64,000 nt of DNA from the NCBI RefSeq assembly GCF_034353875.1, contig NZ_CP133784.1:1674001-1738000 (forward strand), written 5' to 3'. Shown here piece by piece: positions 1 to 9,870 of the stretch. Every line of letters begins with the position of its first letter. Within the stretch, counting starts at the first letter, position 1. The notes beneath the pieces are model-generated. The model was not told where the DNA came from, searched no databases, and saw only the letters and a list, made by a program, of their open reading frames with translations. The translations under genes and the position numbers were made by a program. This DNA comes from Pseudomonas sp. MH9.2. Its GTDB lineage: Bacteria; Pseudomonadota; Gammaproteobacteria; Pseudomonadales; Pseudomonadaceae.

Positions 1-470
1 ACGACATCGCCCTGGGCAGCCTCGGCGCACGCCGCCAGCACATCGGCATCGTCCAGCCCCAGAATGGCAGCCATACCGCCCTGGCCCGCAGGCACAGCCT
101 GTTGCATCAACTGACCCCGACGCTCCACCAACTTGACCGCATCGCTCAAGGTCAGGCTGCCTGCCGCTACCAGCGCGCTGTATTCACCCAGGCTGTGCCC
201 GGCGACATACGCAGGGCGCAAAGCGCTTTCAGACAACCACAGGCGCCACAGCGCCACAGAGGCTGTCAGGATCGCAGGCTGGGTTTTATCGGTTTGATTG
301 AGTTGTTCTTCCGGCCCTTGCTGGGTCAGCGCCCAGAGGTCGTAACCCAAGGCTTCGGAAGCTTCACTGAAGGTCTCGAGGATCAGTTTGTGCTGAGCGC
401 CCTGCTCGGCGAGCATGCCGAGGGACTGCGATCCTTGACCCGGAAAGACGAATGCGAGGGATGCAGACAT
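1..470 (-). CDS. fabD: Malonyl-CoA:ACP transacylase (5' part only)
   Basis: Transfers malonate from CoA to acyl carrier protein to supply fatty acid synthesis in the cytoplasm. The visible N-terminal 156 or so residues begin MSASLAFVFPGQGSQ and contain the nucleophile elbow GHSLGEYSAL, with the serine that carries the malonyl group. Both motifs are diagnostic of FabD. The ATG is at 468-470; the gene runs off the left edge, so about half of the usual 310 residues is missing. It follows plsX on the same strand, the usual plsX-fabD-fabG-acpP order of gamma-proteobacteria. A 146-base gap with two small hairpins separates it from plsX, so it may also have its own promoter. Confidence 0.95.
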   Translation of the reverse strand, partial: MSASLAFVFPGQGSQSLGMLAEQGAQHKLILETFSEASEALGYDLWALTQQGPEEQLNQTDKTQPAILTASVALWRLWLSESALRPAYVAGHSLGEYSALVAAGSLTLSDAVKLVERRGQLMQQAVPAGQGGMAAILGLDDADVLAACAEAAQGDV

Positions 471-539
471 TGATCAAGCCCCTAATGATTTGTCGTCGAA
501 AATTGACGCCCAGCCAGGCCAGGCGCGAAACTCAAAATT

Positions 540-578
540 AACTGTCCGTGAATGGACAGTTGGATGACTGACCAGTCA
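540..578. other. Two small inverted repeats between plsX and fabD
   Basis: A perfect 8-bp stem (AACTGTCC, 6-base loop, GGACAGTT) at 540-561 is followed by TGACT-GACC-AGTCA at 565-578. They lie in the 146-base gap before fabD. There is no T-tract, so they do not look like a terminator; they could be an operator or a processing site. No function can be assigned from sequence alone. Confidence 0.4.
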
Positions 579-616
579 CCAGCGTCACATTTGCGCAACT
601 CGCGCCCGGAGACAGC

Positions 617-1624
617 CTAAAGCAGCCCCTCAAGACGCCCACCCAAGCGTTGCGGGAGGTTTTCCTGTATTTCGATCAGCGCTCGTTGAATCGCGCTCTG
701 GAAGCCTTGCACGCCTGCGGCGCCGTGGCTTTTCACGACAATGCCCTGCAAACCCAAAAAACTCGCGCCATTATGCCGTGCAGGCGCCAGGTCGGCCCGC
801 AAACGCTTGAGCATGGGCAACGCTAAAGCACCCACCACCCTTGTAAATACATTCTGCTGGAACAGCGATTCGATCCGTGCGCCGATCATTGTCGCCAGCC
901 CCTCGCTTGACTTGAGCAGGATATTACCGACAAAACCGTCGCACACCACAACATCAGCCTCGCCACGGTACACCCCATCACCTTCGACGAAGCCGATGTA
1001 GTTCAAACCCGGCGCAGCCTGAAGCAGAGTAGCCGCCAATTTGACCTGCTGATTACCCTTGATGTCTTCGGTGCCAATATTGAGCAACGCCACCCGAGGC
1101 CGGGGAACGCCCAAGGCCTCAGCCGCGACAGCACCCATGACGGCGAACTGATAGAGGTTTTCGGCACTGCAATCGACATTTGCTCCCAGGTCCAGCAACT
1201 GGCAATAACCACGCTGAGTCGGGATGGCTGCGATCATCGCGGGTCGATCAATGCCTGGCAAAGTCTTGAGCACAAAGCGTGACAGCGCCATCAGCGCCCC
1301 GGTATTACCCGCACTCACACAAGCCTGAACCTGGCCCTCGGCCAACAACCCCAACGCCACCCGCATCGACGAATCAGGCTTACTGCGCAAAGCCTGCGAA
1401 GGCCGCTCATCCATGGCGATCACTTCGCTGGCGTTTACAACACGCAGACGTGAGCGATCCACACCGGAATGGCGAGCAATCAATTCTTCAAGAAGGGGGG
1501 CTTGACCGACGAGGGTCAGGTGCAGCGAGGGCGTAGCGAACAAACAAGCGATACTGGCCTGCACAATGCTGCGGGGACCGAAGTCCCCACCCATTGCGTC
1601 AATCGCGATGATCGGAGCGGACAA
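617..1624 (-). CDS. plsX: Phosphate acyltransferase PlsX
   Basis: Converts acyl-ACP to acyl-phosphate, the donor for PlsY in phospholipid synthesis; a peripheral cytoplasmic enzyme. The 335-residue protein opens with [14 protein letters not shown], the PlsX signature, and has the family's usual length. The open frame begins with TTG at 1624, four bases after the rpmF stop. The first in-frame ATG would remove part of the conserved IAIDA strand, so TTG is the likely start and translation is probably coupled to rpmF. It sits in the order yceD-rpmF-plsX-fabD, all on the minus strand, linking ribosome and lipid synthesis as in many bacteria. Confidence 0.95.
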   Translation of the reverse strand: MSAPIIAIDAMGGDFGPRSIVQASIACLFATPSLHLTLVGQAPLLEELIARHSGVDRSRLRVVNASEVIAMDERPSQALRSKPDSSMRVALGLLAEGQVQACVSAGNTGALMALSRFVLKTLPGIDRPAMIAAIPTQRGYCQLLDLGANVDCSAENLYQFAVMGAVAAEALGVPRPRVALLNIGTEDIKGNQQVKLAATLLQAAPGLNYIGFVEGDGVYRGEADVVVCDGFVGNILLKSSEGLATMIGARIESLFQQNVFTRVVGALALPMLKRLRADLAPARHNGASFLGLQGIVVKSHGAAGVQGFQSAIQRALIEIQENLPQRLGGRLEGLL

Positions 1625-1628
1625 GAAA

Positions 1629-1811
1629 TTACTCGTCAGCGCCCTTGTCGATCACTTTGCGACCACGATAAACACCTTCCGGCGATACGTGGTGACGCAG
1701 GTGAATTTCACCTGTGGTTTTTTCTACAGACAGAGTGCTTGCCACAAGAGCGTCGTGCGAACGACGCATGTCACGGGCAGAGCGGGATTTTTTGTTCTGC
1801 TGAACAGCCAT
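1629..1811 (-). CDS. rpmF: 50S ribosomal protein L32
   Basis: Small protein of the large ribosomal subunit. The 60-residue product starts [20 protein letters not shown] and ends in a basic [18 protein letters not shown] stretch, matching L32 along its length. It contains no cysteines, so this is a zinc-free form like that of E. coli. It lies 13 bases after yceD and four bases before plsX, so the three genes are almost certainly co-transcribed. Confidence 0.97.
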   Translation of the reverse strand: MAVQQNKKSRSARDMRRSHDALVASTLSVEKTTGEIHLRHHVSPEGVYRGRKVIDKGADE

Positions 1812-1824
1812 AATTGATTAACTC

Positions 1825-2352
1825 CTAAACGTTTGGGTCACGCTTTAACTGCGCCAATACACTGAACGGGTTGGACCGCGTTACCTCGTCCACGCTCGGC
1901 TCGGACTCGTTAAGGTCCGCCGGCTGCTGGCATTCTTCCGGATGATGAGCAGGCACAATGGGCAAGGCGAGCAACAGCTCCTCCTCGATCAATGCCAGCA
2001 GATCCAATGGATCTTCGCCCAGTTCCAGCACGTCATAACCTTTCGGTAACGACTGGGTATTCGCACCCTCTTTCACCACAGCGTAACTGCATTCGCTGTG
2101 GATCGGCAGGGTGACCAGCTCAAGACAACGCTGGCAAACCATTTTGACCTCGGCGTCGATGGAACTGTGGATGACCACAGATCTGCGCTCGTCTCGCTCA
2201 AAAATGAATTTAGCCTGCACCGTACCGAGGTTATCGGAAAGCGGGTCGCAGAGTCTCTCCAAATCAGCCAGCAGTACTTCTCCCTGAAGAGTAGTGCCAC
2301 GATCAGCTAATTTGCGCGGGTCAACGTGAGGTGGAATCGGGTCATTCAACAT
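1825..2352 (-). CDS. yceD: YceD/DUF177 protein (23S rRNA accumulation)
   Basis: Member of the DUF177 family, which in E. coli is required for normal 23S rRNA levels. The 175 residues start with ATG at 2352 (MLNDPIPPHVDPRKLADRG). The protein has the conserved CQRCLE segment in the middle and an acidic C-terminal half. It is the first gene of the yceD-rpmF-plsX-fabD series. Its promoter should lie within or just upstream of the palindromic element at 2399-2552. Confidence 0.9.
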   Translation of the reverse strand: MLNDPIPPHVDPRKLADRGTTLQGEVLLADLERLCDPLSDNLGTVQAKFIFERDERRSVVIHSSIDAEVKMVCQRCLELVTLPIHSECSYAVVKEGANTQSLPKGYDVLELGEDPLDLLALIEEELLLALPIVPAHHPEECQQPADLNESEPSVDEVTRSNPFSVLAQLKRDPNV

Positions 2353-2398
2353 AGGCGCAGCATTCTAGGGACGAGCCCTCCCTCTGTCAAAGGAAATT

Positions 2399-2552
2399 CA
2401 GGCCTTTCAATCTGTTGAAACTACTGCACTCGGCAATGCTGCGTTGAGAGCAGGCTCGAAATGCTCATTTACAGCCCGTAAACTCCGCATTCTCGCCTGC
2501 TCTCGCCTTGCCTTGCCTTCGCTCGCTACGTTTCAGCAGACTGAAAGCTCAA
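2399..2552. repeat. Long palindromic intergenic element
   Basis: The gap between yceD and maf (about 245 bases) holds a large imperfect inverted repeat. The outer arms are CTTTCAATCTGTTGAAAC and GTTTCAGCAGACTGAAAG. The inner arms are built on GAGAGCAGGC and GCCTGCTCTC, with AAATGC opposite GCATT. It has no coding potential. It resembles recurrent REP-like hairpins of Pseudomonas intergenic regions; that identification is from memory of the genus. Confidence 0.6.
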
Positions 2553-2597
2553 TATTGAGTGCTGACTAGAATGACCTTTCACCTTTCGGAGAACAGC

Positions 2598-3176
2598 ATG
2601 CCACCCCTGCTACTCGCATCGAGCTCGCCCTACCGCCGTGAATTACTGGCTCGCCTGCGCCTGCCGTTCACCTGCTGCTCACCTGATATCGATGAAAGCC
2701 GCCGACCTGAAGAGCCCGCGATCGAACTGGTTCAGCGCCTGGCTCGAGAAAAGGCGCTGGCGCTTGCCGACAGCCACCCAGACCACCTAATCATAGGCTC
2801 GGATCAGGTCGCGGTCCTCAACGGCCAGATTCTAGGCAAACCCCACACATTCGAACGCGCCCTGGAGCAGCTGTCAGCAGCCCGCGGCGCCAGCGTGACG
2901 TTTCTGACCGGCCTGGCACTGCTCAACAGCCGTACAGGCCACTGCCAGGTCGATTGCGTGCCGTTCACCGTCCACATGCGCGATCTGGATCAGGCCAGCC
3001 TTGAGCGCTATCTGCGCGCCGAGCAGCCCTACGATTGCGCAGGAAGCTTCAAGGCCGAAGGGTTGGGTGTAAGCCTGTTTCGCAGCACCGAAGGCAGCGA
3101 CGCTACCAGCCTGATCGGCCTGCCCTTGATTCGCCTGATCGACATGCTACTGATGGAAGGGATCGCGATTCCTTAA
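2598..3176 (+). CDS. Maf-family nucleotide pyrophosphatase (YceF type)
   Basis: House-cleaning pyrophosphatase that hydrolyses modified or non-canonical NTPs; the YceF subfamily prefers 7-methyl-GTP. The 192 residues begin MPPLLLASSSPYRRELLARL, with the Maf substrate-binding loop SSSPYRRELL. They continue with DESRRPEEPA and the catalytic-region motif GSDQVA. I chose the ATG at 2598 because a CGGAGAA ribosome site lies just upstream; the longer frame from 2559 would add residues before the conserved start. It is divergent from yceD and convergent with sppA, with a shared terminator. Confidence 0.9.
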   Translation: MPPLLLASSSPYRRELLARLRLPFTCCSPDIDESRRPEEPAIELVQRLAREKALALADSHPDHLIIGSDQVAVLNGQILGKPHTFERALEQLSAARGASVTFLTGLALLNSRTGHCQVDCVPFTVHMRDLDQASLERYLRAEQPYDCAGSFKAEGLGVSLFRSTEGSDATSLIGLPLIRLIDMLLMEGIAIP

Positions 3177-3186
3177 TCGTTGAAAT

Positions 3187-3217
3187 GAAGAAGCCCGACC
3201 AATGGCCGGGCTTCTTT
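3187..3217. terminator. Bidirectional terminator between maf and sppA
   Basis: GAAGAAGCCCG and CGGGCTTCTTT form a stem around an ACCAATGGC loop, with T-rich sequence on the exit side. It lies between the stop of maf (plus) and the stop of sppA (minus), so it can serve both. Confidence 0.75.
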
Positions 3218-3236
3218 GCACGTACCGCTGATTTCG

Positions 3237-4229
3237 TTAACGCAACGACGGCCCCTGGAAGCCCATCCACATCGCTATCTGGTTAGCCATGCTGACACCC
3301 AGCTTCTTGGAGAAGCGATCAAACGATGACTCTTCGATGGTGTAATCGACTATTTCCTTCTCACCGATGATCTCACGCGCCACATAGCTGGCACTGCCGA
3401 GACCATCAACCAGGCCTAGCTGTTGCGCCTGCTCACCGGTCCACACCAACCCGGAGAACAACTCGGGATGGTCCTTGTCCTTCAGGCGATCACCGCGACC
3501 CTGCTTGACGCTGGCGATGAACTGGCGATGAGTGGTGTCCAGCACGCCTTGCCAGAATTGAGTTTCATCAGCCTTCTGTGGCTGGAACGGATCAAGGAAC
3601 GCCTTGTGCTCGCCCGACGTGTAGGTACGACGATCAACGCCCAGCTTGTCCATGATCCCGACGAAACCGAAGCCGGCCGCCGTCACCCCAATGGAACCCA
3701 CGAGACTCGCCTTGTCGGCATAAATCTGGTCGGCGGCACTGGCAATGTAATAAGCACCCGAAGCGCCGAGATCGGTGATGACCGCATAAACCTTGATATC
3801 CGGCTTCTCGGCGCGCAGCCGACGTATTTCGTCATAGATGTAGCCGGACTGTACCGGGCTGCCGCCTGGACTGTTGATACGCAGGATCACGCCCTTGGTC
3901 TTCGAATCCTCGAATGCCGTACGCAGACTGCCAACGATGTTATCGGCGCTGGCCGTTTCCTTGTCCGCGATCATCCCCCGCACTTCAATCAACGCAGTAT
4001 GGTTCTTCCCGCGAGAAACACCTTTTTCGACATCCATCAGCGGCGTAAACAACATCAACGCACCAATGAGATAAGCGAATGTCAGCAGCTTGAAGAAAAT
4101 GCCCCAGCGTCGTGAGCGGCGCTGCTCTTGCACACCGGCCAACAAGGTCTTTTCCAGCAGTTTCCAGCTTTTGTCGTCGGAACTACCGCCCTCGACTTCA
4201 GCCTTGCTGCCTTTCCATTCGTCCGACAT
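3237..4229 (-). CDS. sppA: Signal peptide peptidase SppA, 36K type
   Basis: Inner-membrane S49 serine protease that degrades cleaved signal peptides. One membrane segment (TFAYLIGALMLF) lies near residue 50, followed by the SppA domain with RINSPGGSPVQSG, the nucleophile serine in GASGAYYIAS and the general-base lysine in ADKASLVGSIG. About 330 residues is the short, single-domain type. The ATG at 4229 has an AGGG site about nine bases upstream; the frame could extend to a TTG two codons earlier. It follows a HAD phosphatase and rluC on the same strand. Confidence 0.92.
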   Translation of the reverse strand: MSDEWKGSKAEVEGGSSDDKSWKLLEKTLLAGVQEQRRSRRWGIFFKLLTFAYLIGALMLFTPLMDVEKGVSRGKNHTALIEVRGMIADKETASADNIVGSLRTAFEDSKTKGVILRINSPGGSPVQSGYIYDEIRRLRAEKPDIKVYAVITDLGASGAYYIASAADQIYADKASLVGSIGVTAAGFGFVGIMDKLGVDRRTYTSGEHKAFLDPFQPQKADETQFWQGVLDTTHRQFIASVKQGRGDRLKDKDHPELFSGLVWTGEQAQQLGLVDGLGSASYVAREIIGEKEIVDYTIEESSFDRFSKKLGVSMANQIAMWMGFQGPSLR

Positions 4230-4248
4230 GTTCAATCACCCTAAAAAA

Positions 4249-4905
4249 TCAGCGCGCGCCCAACCAGGCGTGCAACTCTGGAAAACTCTCGATAGCCAGA
4301 CGCGGCTCGAATTCGCGCAGCGATGCCAGTGTTTGCGCACCGTAACCCACCGCCACCGAATCCATGCCAGCGTTCCGCGCCATCAATAAATCAAACGATG
4401 AATCGCCGATCATCAGCGCTTCCTCGGGTGCGACATCGCAGTGCCGAAGGATCTCGTGCAGCATCAAAGGGTCCGGCTTGCTCGCGGTCTCATCGGCGGC
4501 ACGCGTGATCTCGAAGTAATCCTCCCAACCATGCGCGCTCAGCACCCGGTCCAGGCCACGGCGCGACTTCCCCGTGGCAACTGCAAGCTGATACCCCTGA
4601 ACACGAAACGCCTCGAGCGACTGCACGACACCCGCGAACAACGGCGAAGGCTCAGCCTCCAGCGCGATATAACTTTGCGCATAGTGATCACGAAAAGCTG
4701 TCATCAGGCTCGGAGAAATTTCGGGGTACAACGTGCGAATCGCTTCAGGCAAACCCAGACCAATGATGCCCTTGATCGAAAAATCATCGCGCGCGGCCAG
4801 ATCACTAAGATGCGCCGCAGTACGCATTGCCTCGACGATACGACCAATGGAATCGGCCAGCGTGCCGTCCCAATCGAAAATCAGCAATTTATAATCAGGG
4901 CGCAC
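4249..4905 (-). CDS. HAD-IA family phosphatase (Gph-like)
   Basis: Cytoplasmic HAD-superfamily hydrolase. The 218 residues contain motif [11 protein letters not shown] with both aspartates, a motif II region AVATGKS, the conserved lysine in ASKPDP, and motif [12 protein letters not shown]. The layout resembles phosphoglycolate phosphatase, but the substrate cannot be read from sequence. The start is GTG at 4905 and the gene overlaps the end of rluC by 11 bases, so it is probably translationally coupled. In PAO1 the same rluC-HAD-sppA order is found. Confidence 0.85.
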   Translation of the reverse strand: MRPDYKLLIFDWDGTLADSIGRIVEAMRTAAHLSDLAARDDFSIKGIIGLGLPEAIRTLYPEISPSLMTAFRDHYAQSYIALEAEPSPLFAGVVQSLEAFRVQGYQLAVATGKSRRGLDRVLSAHGWEDYFEITRAADETASKPDPLMLHEILRHCDVAPEEALMIGDSSFDLLMARNAGMDSVAVGYGAQTLASLREFEPRLAIESFPELHAWLGAR

Positions 4906-5851
4906 TCAAACGCTCCACGGTTTTGGCCCACATGTCATCGACTGGCGCTTGCAGCTTCAGCTCACCACCGTCGGGCAACGGCACGGTCAGCATGTAGGCG
5001 TGCAAGAACAGGCGCTTGCCGCCCAGATCACGAATTTCACGACTGAAGTCTTCATCGCCGTATTTGGTGTCGCCTGCGATGCAATGTCCGGCGTGCAAGG
5101 TGTGGACACGAATCTGGTGCGTACGCCCGGTGACGGGTTTAGCCTCGATCATGGTGGCAAAATCACCGAAGCGACGCAGCACCTTGAAAATCGTCAGCGC
5201 CTCCTTGCCCTCATCGTTGACCTCGACCATGCGCTCGCCGGACCGCAGGTTACTCTTGAGCAATGGTGCGTTTACGCGCTTCTGAGCCGTCTCCCAGCGG
5301 CCACGGACCAAGGCCATATAACGTTTATCAACACCATCACCGCGCAATGCTTCATGCAGATGACGGAGCATGCTGCGTTTTTTTGCAATCATCAGCAGGC
5401 CAGACGTGTCCCGATCGAGCCGATGGACCAGCTCCAGCTCCTTGGCGTCCGGACGCATCTGACGAAAGGCTTCGATCACCCCGTAATTCAGACCGCTACC
5501 GCCATGCACAGCGATGCCGGCAGGCTTGTTCAGCACGATCAGCGCCTTGTCTTCGTAGACAATGGCCGCCTCCAGGCGCTGTAACAGCCCCTGAGCCACA
5601 GGCACGGGTTCGTCACGCTCAGGCAGGCGCAAAGGCGGGACGCGAATGATGTCGCCACCTTTCAGCTTGTACTCAGGTTTGATCCGACCTTTGTTCACCC
5701 GCACTTCGCCTTTGCGCAAAATGCGATAAATCAAGGTCTTGGGAACGCCCTTGAGATAGGTGAATAGAAAGTTATCGATGCGTTGACCGGCAAGTTCCGG
5801 CGCAACCTCAACCAGCTGGACGCCGGAGGTTGGGGGGGCAATATTCGTCAT
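4895..5851 (-). CDS. rluC: 23S rRNA pseudouridine synthase RluC
   Basis: Makes pseudouridines in 23S rRNA (positions 955, 2504 and 2580 in E. coli). An N-terminal S4 RNA-binding domain ([19 protein letters not shown]) is followed by the catalytic domain with [15 protein letters not shown], whose aspartate is the catalytic residue. I placed the start at the ATG at 5851 ([10 protein letters not shown]). The open frame reaches 6055 but its extra residues look non-coding and run through the divergent rne promoter. It is divergent from rne, as in E. coli and Pseudomonas. Confidence 0.93.
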   Translation of the reverse strand: MTNIAPPTSGVQLVEVAPELAGQRIDNFLFTYLKGVPKTLIYRILRKGEVRVNKGRIKPEYKLKGGDIIRVPPLRLPERDEPVPVAQGLLQRLEAAIVYEDKALIVLNKPAGIAVHGGSGLNYGVIEAFRQMRPDAKELELVHRLDRDTSGLLMIAKKRSMLRHLHEALRGDGVDKRYMALVRGRWETAQKRVNAPLLKSNLRSGERMVEVNDEGKEALTIFKVLRRFGDFATMIEAKPVTGRTHQIRVHTLHAGHCIAGDTKYGDEDFSREIRDLGGKRLFLHAYMLTVPLPDGGELKLQAPVDDMWAKTVERLSAP

Positions 5852-5879
5852 GCGGCAAATCATAACAATTTTTATGGAT

Positions 5880-5908
5880 TTGAAGCACTTAATGATTACT
5901 GTTATAGT
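5880..5908 (+). promoter_or_regulatory. Probable sigma70 promoter of rne
   Basis: TTGAAG at 5880-5885 and TATAGT at 5903-5908 are separated by exactly 17 bases. This is the best sigma70-like pair between rluC and rne. Transcription from about 5915 would give an rne leader near 645 bases. Confidence 0.6.
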
Positions 5909-5914
5909 CGCGAA

Positions 5915-6560
5915 CGTCGCCAAAAGCGGCCTGGCCAGCGGACAAACGGTATAACCACCGGCCCTGACCATCGCAATTACAAGGACGCAAGGCCGTCCGA
6001 CGGGGCTTTCGCTGGATAACGGAAGGTCTGGAAACGTAACGAGCGCAGGTGACATGAGGCCTGAAACAAGCCAGATCGCAGAGTTATCACTCGCCTTCGG
6101 AGCCCATATTCACGGCCAGTTCACAAAGTGCAGTCGTTTGCAGACACTCAAGCGAATGCTTCGGAAATAAAGCCTCTAGCAATGATGCGCGATCTTCCCT
6201 ATCGAAGACCGCGGTAAATGCCAACCCGTTGCGGATTCTGCGCGCGGCAGCACCCGAATTATCAGGGATACGTGCGGGGTGGAGACGCACAACCATCGGA
6301 CCGTGTAGCACTAGGCTTTATTCAAGACGCTTCATATCGTCCGCTGCCGATGGTTGATTCCTCCTCCTGACAAAGCTTTTGCTGACAGGGTGTCTTTTGT
6401 CACCACAGCAAGCAGGAAACGTCGTCGCGACTCCGACCCCTCTGGTCGAAACTCGTTAGACACGGAGTGGCCAACCACTCCTGACGCGCCCTGACACCGA
6501 CCGTGAGAAGTCGTGTGTGCCGAACGCCGTTTCCGGCAGCCCGGAAACCGACGGTACTAC
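5915..6560 (+). ncRNA. Structured rne leader (rne-II-like)
   Basis: This 640-base stretch between the promoter and the rne ATG has no convincing gene but several tight hairpins near its end. They are CGACC-CCTCT-GGTCG at 6434-6448, GGAGTGG-CCAA-CCACTCC at 6464-6481 and GTTTCCGG-CAGC-CCGGAAAC at 6529-6548. The last ends 12 bases before the start codon. RNase E genes in enterics autoregulate through a long leader, and a Pseudomonas leader motif called rne-II has been described. I infer that this is its counterpart. A 74-codon minus-strand frame at 6087-6311 is probably chance. Confidence 0.65.
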
Positions 6561-9500
6561 ATGAAAAGAATGCTGATTAACGCAACCCAACCCGAAGAGT
6601 TGCGTGTTGCACTGGTAGATGGCCAACGCCTCTACGACCTGGACATCGAATCAGGTGCGCGCGAGCAGAAGAAGGCCAACATCTATAAAGGCCGGATTAC
6701 TCGCATCGAACCAAGCCTCGAGGCTGCCTTTGTCGATTTTGGCTCTGAGCGCCATGGCTTCCTGCCACTCAAAGAAATCTCCCGCGAATACTTCAAGAAA
6801 GCACCTGAAGGCCGCGTCAACATCAAGGACGTCCTGACCGAAGGCCAGGAAGTTATCGTTCAGGTCGAAAAAGAAGAACGTGGCAACAAGGGCGCAGCCC
6901 TGACCACCTTCATCAGCCTGGCCGGTCGTTACCTGGTGCTGATGCCGAACAACCCGCGTGCCGGCGGCATTTCGCGCCGCATCGAAGGCGAAGAACGCAA
7001 TGAATTGCGTGAAGCGCTGAATGGCCTGATCGCTCCGGCCGACATGGGCTTGATCGTGCGCACTGCCGGCCTTGGCCGCAGCAGCGAAGAAATGCAGTGG
7101 GACCTCGACTACCTGCTGCAACTCTGGACCGCTATCAAAGAAGCGTCGCTTGATCGTTCCGCGCCGTTCCTGATCTATCAGGAAAGCAACGTCATCATCC
7201 GCGCCATCCGCGATTACCTGCGCCAGGACATCGGCGAAGTGCTGATCGACAGCGTTGAAGCTCAGGAAGAAGCCCTGACCTTTATCCGCCAGGTGATGCC
7301 GCAGTACGCCAGCAAGATCAAGCTCTACGAAGACAGCGTACCGCTGTTCAACCGTTTCCAGATCGAAAGCCAGATCGAGACCGCTTTCCAGCGGGTCGTC
7401 GAATTGCCTTCCGGTGGCTCCATCGTCATCGATCCGACCGAAGCTCTGGTGTCCATCGACATCAACTCGGCGCGCGCCACTAAAGGCAGCGACATCGAAG
7501 AAACCGCACTGCAAACCAACCTGGAAGCGGCTGAAGAAATCGCCCGCCAGTTGCGTCTGCGTGATATCGGCGGCCTGATCGTCATCGACTTCATCGACAT
7601 GACGCCAGCCAAGAACCAGCGCGCCGTGGAAGAGAAAGTCCGCGAAAGCCTGGAACAAGACCGTGCCCGCGTCCAGGTGGGTCGCATCTCGCGTTTCGGC
7701 TTGCTGGAAATGTCCCGTCAGCGCCTGCGTCCATCGCTGGGCGAAAGCAGCGGCATCGTTTGCCCTCGTTGCAACGGCACCGGCATCATTCGTGATGTTG
7801 AATCGCTGTCGCTGGCAATCCTGCGCCTGATCGAAGAAGAAGCCCTGAAAGATCGCACTGCAGAAGTTCGCGCTCAGGTGCCAATCCCGGTGGCGGCGTT
7901 CCTGCTCAACGAAAAACGCAACTCGATCACCAAGATCGAACTGCGTACTCGTGCTCGCATCGTCATCCTGCCGAACGATCACCTCGAAACGCCGCACTTC
8001 GAAGTGCAGCGTCTGCGTGATGACAGCCCGGAAGCCCACACCAACCAGTCCAGCTACGAAATCGCTGCGGCTGCCGCTGAAGTGGAAGAAGTGCCGCCAG
8101 CCCCGGCCGCGACCCGCACCCTGGTTCGCCAGGAAGCTGCAGTCAAAACCGCTCCGCCGCGCGCCAACGCGCCGATGCCGGTTGAAGCCGTTGCCGTTGC
8201 ACCGACACCTGCTCCCGTTGCTCACGAACCAAGCCTGTTCAAAGGTCTGGTGAAGTCGCTGGTCAGCCTGTTCGCCACCAAGGAAGAGCCTGCAGCACCG
8301 GTCGTGGTCGAAAAACCAGCCGCTGCTGAACGTCCTGCTCGCACCGAAGAGCGCCGTAACGGTCGTCAGCAGAGCCGCAGCCGCACTGGCCGCCGCGATG
8401 AAGAACGCAAACCACGCGAAGAACGCGCCCCTCGCGAGGCCCGTGAAGAACGCGCACCGCGCGAAGAGCGTGCCCCTCGTGAAGAACGTGCGCCACGTGA
8501 AGTGCGTGAAGTGCGCGAAGAGACTACAGCCCCTCGCGAAGAGCGCGCACCTCGCCCGCCTCGTGAAGAACGCGCTCCACGTGCGCCACGTGAAGATCGC
8601 AAGCCACGCGAAGAGCGTCCGGTCCGCGAACTGCGCGAGCCTCTGGATGCTGTTGCTCCAGTTGAAGTCCGTAGCGAAGAGCGTCCTGAGCGCGCACCGC
8701 GTGAAGAACGCCAACCGCGTGCACCGCGTGAAGAGCGTCAGCCACGTGCCGAACAGGCCGTAGCTGTCAGCGAAGAAGAAGTGCTGCCTAACGAAGAGCT
8801 GTTGCAGGATGACAATCAGGATGACACCGAAGGTGATCGCCCTCGTCGTCGTTCACGTGGTCAGCGTCGTCGAAGCAACCGTCGCGAGCGTCAACGTGAT
8901 GCCAACGGCAATGTGATCGAAGGTTCGGAAGGCGCTGAAGAAAGCACCACCGAAGAAACCACCTCCGATCTGGCTGCCGGTCTGGCAGTCACTGCCGCCG
9001 TTGCCAGCAGCGTGATCAGCGCACCGGCCGAAGCCGATGCACACCGTCAGGCTGAACGCGCCACTGCCGCAGTAGAAGCAAGCGATGCGCCAGCCGTCGA
9101 GACCCCAGTGGTTGAAGCGCAGGCCGCAGACGTTGCACCGAGCGCAGCAGAAGCCGCTCCGGACGTTGAAGTCCAGGCTGTAGTACCACGCGAAGAGCCC
9201 CCAGCACCGGTTGAACAACCAGCAGCCGCTCAGGCTGAACTGTTCAGCGCACCGGTCGTCGAGCACGCAGCGTCGTACCACAAAGCACCCGTAGCGCCTG
9301 TTCAGGAAGAGGTTCAGGCAAATGAATCGTCAGCACTGCCGACCGAAGCACCTGCTGCGCCGGCCGTCGCTGAACCTGTCATCGCCGAACCCGTGACGCC
9401 TGCTCCGGAAGTCAAAGCCGAACCAGCACCTGAAGCAGTGGTTGAAGCCATCGCTGAAGAAGCCCCGGCTCTTCCAGTCAGCAGCACTGGCCGTGCGCCG

Positions 9501-9758
9501 AACGATCCTCGCGAAGTGCGTCGTCGCAAGCGTGAAGCCGAGCGTCTGCTGAAAGAAGCTGAAGAAGCAGCTGCCAACGCTCCACAGGTTGTCGCTGTAG
9601 AACCGGCTCCAGTCGTTGCTGAAATCGAATCGACCCAGCACGTTGAAAGCACCGAACAAGTGCCGGTCATCGATGAGAACCTGCGTTCGATTGAAGACGT
9701 TGTGAAGCAGCACCCTGAAGTACTGGAAGAAAGCAAAGAGCCTAAACCGCTCGCTTAA
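6561..9758 (+). CDS. rne: Ribonuclease E
   Basis: Main endoribonuclease for mRNA decay and rRNA/tRNA processing, and scaffold of the degradosome. The N-terminal 530 or so residues hold the S1 domain (starting [20 protein letters not shown]), the DNase I-like catalytic core (VSIDIN, VIDFIDM) and the Zn-link CPRCNGTG. The roughly 530-residue C-terminal half is low complexity: a basic-acidic region with many [12 protein letters not shown] units (about 8400-8750 in DNA) and then Ala/Pro/Val/Glu-rich sequence, typical of the disordered scaffold. The start is the ATG at 6561, matching the family start; no strong ribosome site precedes it. Likely autoregulated through its leader. Confidence 0.97.
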   Translation: MKRMLINATQPEELRVALVDGQRLYDLDIESGAREQKKANIYKGRITRIEPSLEAAFVDFGSERHGFLPLKEISREYFKKAPEGRVNIKDVLTEGQEVIVQVEKEERGNKGAALTTFISLAGRYLVLMPNNPRAGGISRRIEGEERNELREALNGLIAPADMGLIVRTAGLGRSSEEMQWDLDYLLQLWTAIKEASLDRSAPFLIYQESNVIIRAIRDYLRQDIGEVLIDSVEAQEEALTFIRQVMPQYASKIKLYEDSVPLFNRFQIESQIETAFQRVVELPSGGSIVIDPTEALVSIDINSARATKGSDIEETALQTNLEAAEEIARQLRLRDIGGLIVIDFIDMTPAKNQRAVEEKVRESLEQDRARVQVGRISRFGLLEMSRQRLRPSLGESSGIVCPRCNGTGIIRDVESLSLAILRLIEEEALKDRTAEVRAQVPIPVAAFLLNEKRNSITKIELRTRARIVILPNDHLETPHFEVQRLRDDSPEAHTNQSSYEIAAAAAEVEEVPPAPAATRTLVRQEAAVKTAPPRANAPMPVEAVAVAPTPAPVAHEPSLFKGLVKSLVSLFATKEEPAAPVVVEKPAAAERPARTEERRNGRQQSRSRTGRRDEERKPREERAPREAREERAPREERAPREERAPREVREVREETTAPREERAPRPPREERAPRAPREDRKPREERPVRELREPLDAVAPVEVRSEERPERAPREERQPRAPREERQPRAEQAVAVSEEEVLPNEELLQDDNQDDTEGDRPRRRSRGQRRRSNRRERQRDANGNVIEGSEGAEESTTEETTSDLAAGLAVTAAVASSVISAPAEADAHRQAERATAAVEASDAPAVETPVVEAQAADVAPSAAEAAPDVEVQAVVPREEPPAPVEQPAAAQAELFSAPVVEHAASYHKAPVAPVQEEVQANESSALPTEAPAAPAVAEPVIAEPVTPAPEVKAEPAPEAVVEAIAEEAPALPVSSTGRAPNDPREVRRRKREAERLLKEAEEAAANAPQVVAVEPAPVVAEIESTQHVESTEQVPVIDENLRSIEDVVKQHPEVLEESKEPKPLA

Positions 9759-9767
9759 TCCCGGCTG

Positions 9768-9811
9768 ATGAAAAAGCCCCCACCTGCGCGAGCAGATGGG
9801 GGCTTTTTCAT
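9768..9811. terminator. Terminator after rne (bidirectional)
   Basis: Strong hairpin ATGAAAAAGCCCCCACCTGC / GCAGATGGGGGCTTTTTCAT with a GCGA loop and A/T tracts on both flanks. It lies ten bases past the rne stop and beyond the end of the opposing mobA-like gene, so it can act in both directions. Confidence 0.9.
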
Positions 9812-9870
9812 GCCTGCGAAACGGGTTTACCCAGCGGACGCGAAGGTGGTAATCCAGGCACATCAGTCAA

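Noticed and set aside
6087..6311. 74-codon minus-strand frame inside the rne leader
   Set aside because: No ribosome site or recognisable family, and it lies antisense within the structured leader; most likely chance.
6651..8714. 687-codon open frame antisense to rne
   Set aside because: A shadow of the GC-rich third positions of rne; composition is Phe/Ala/Arg biased and no motif is visible.
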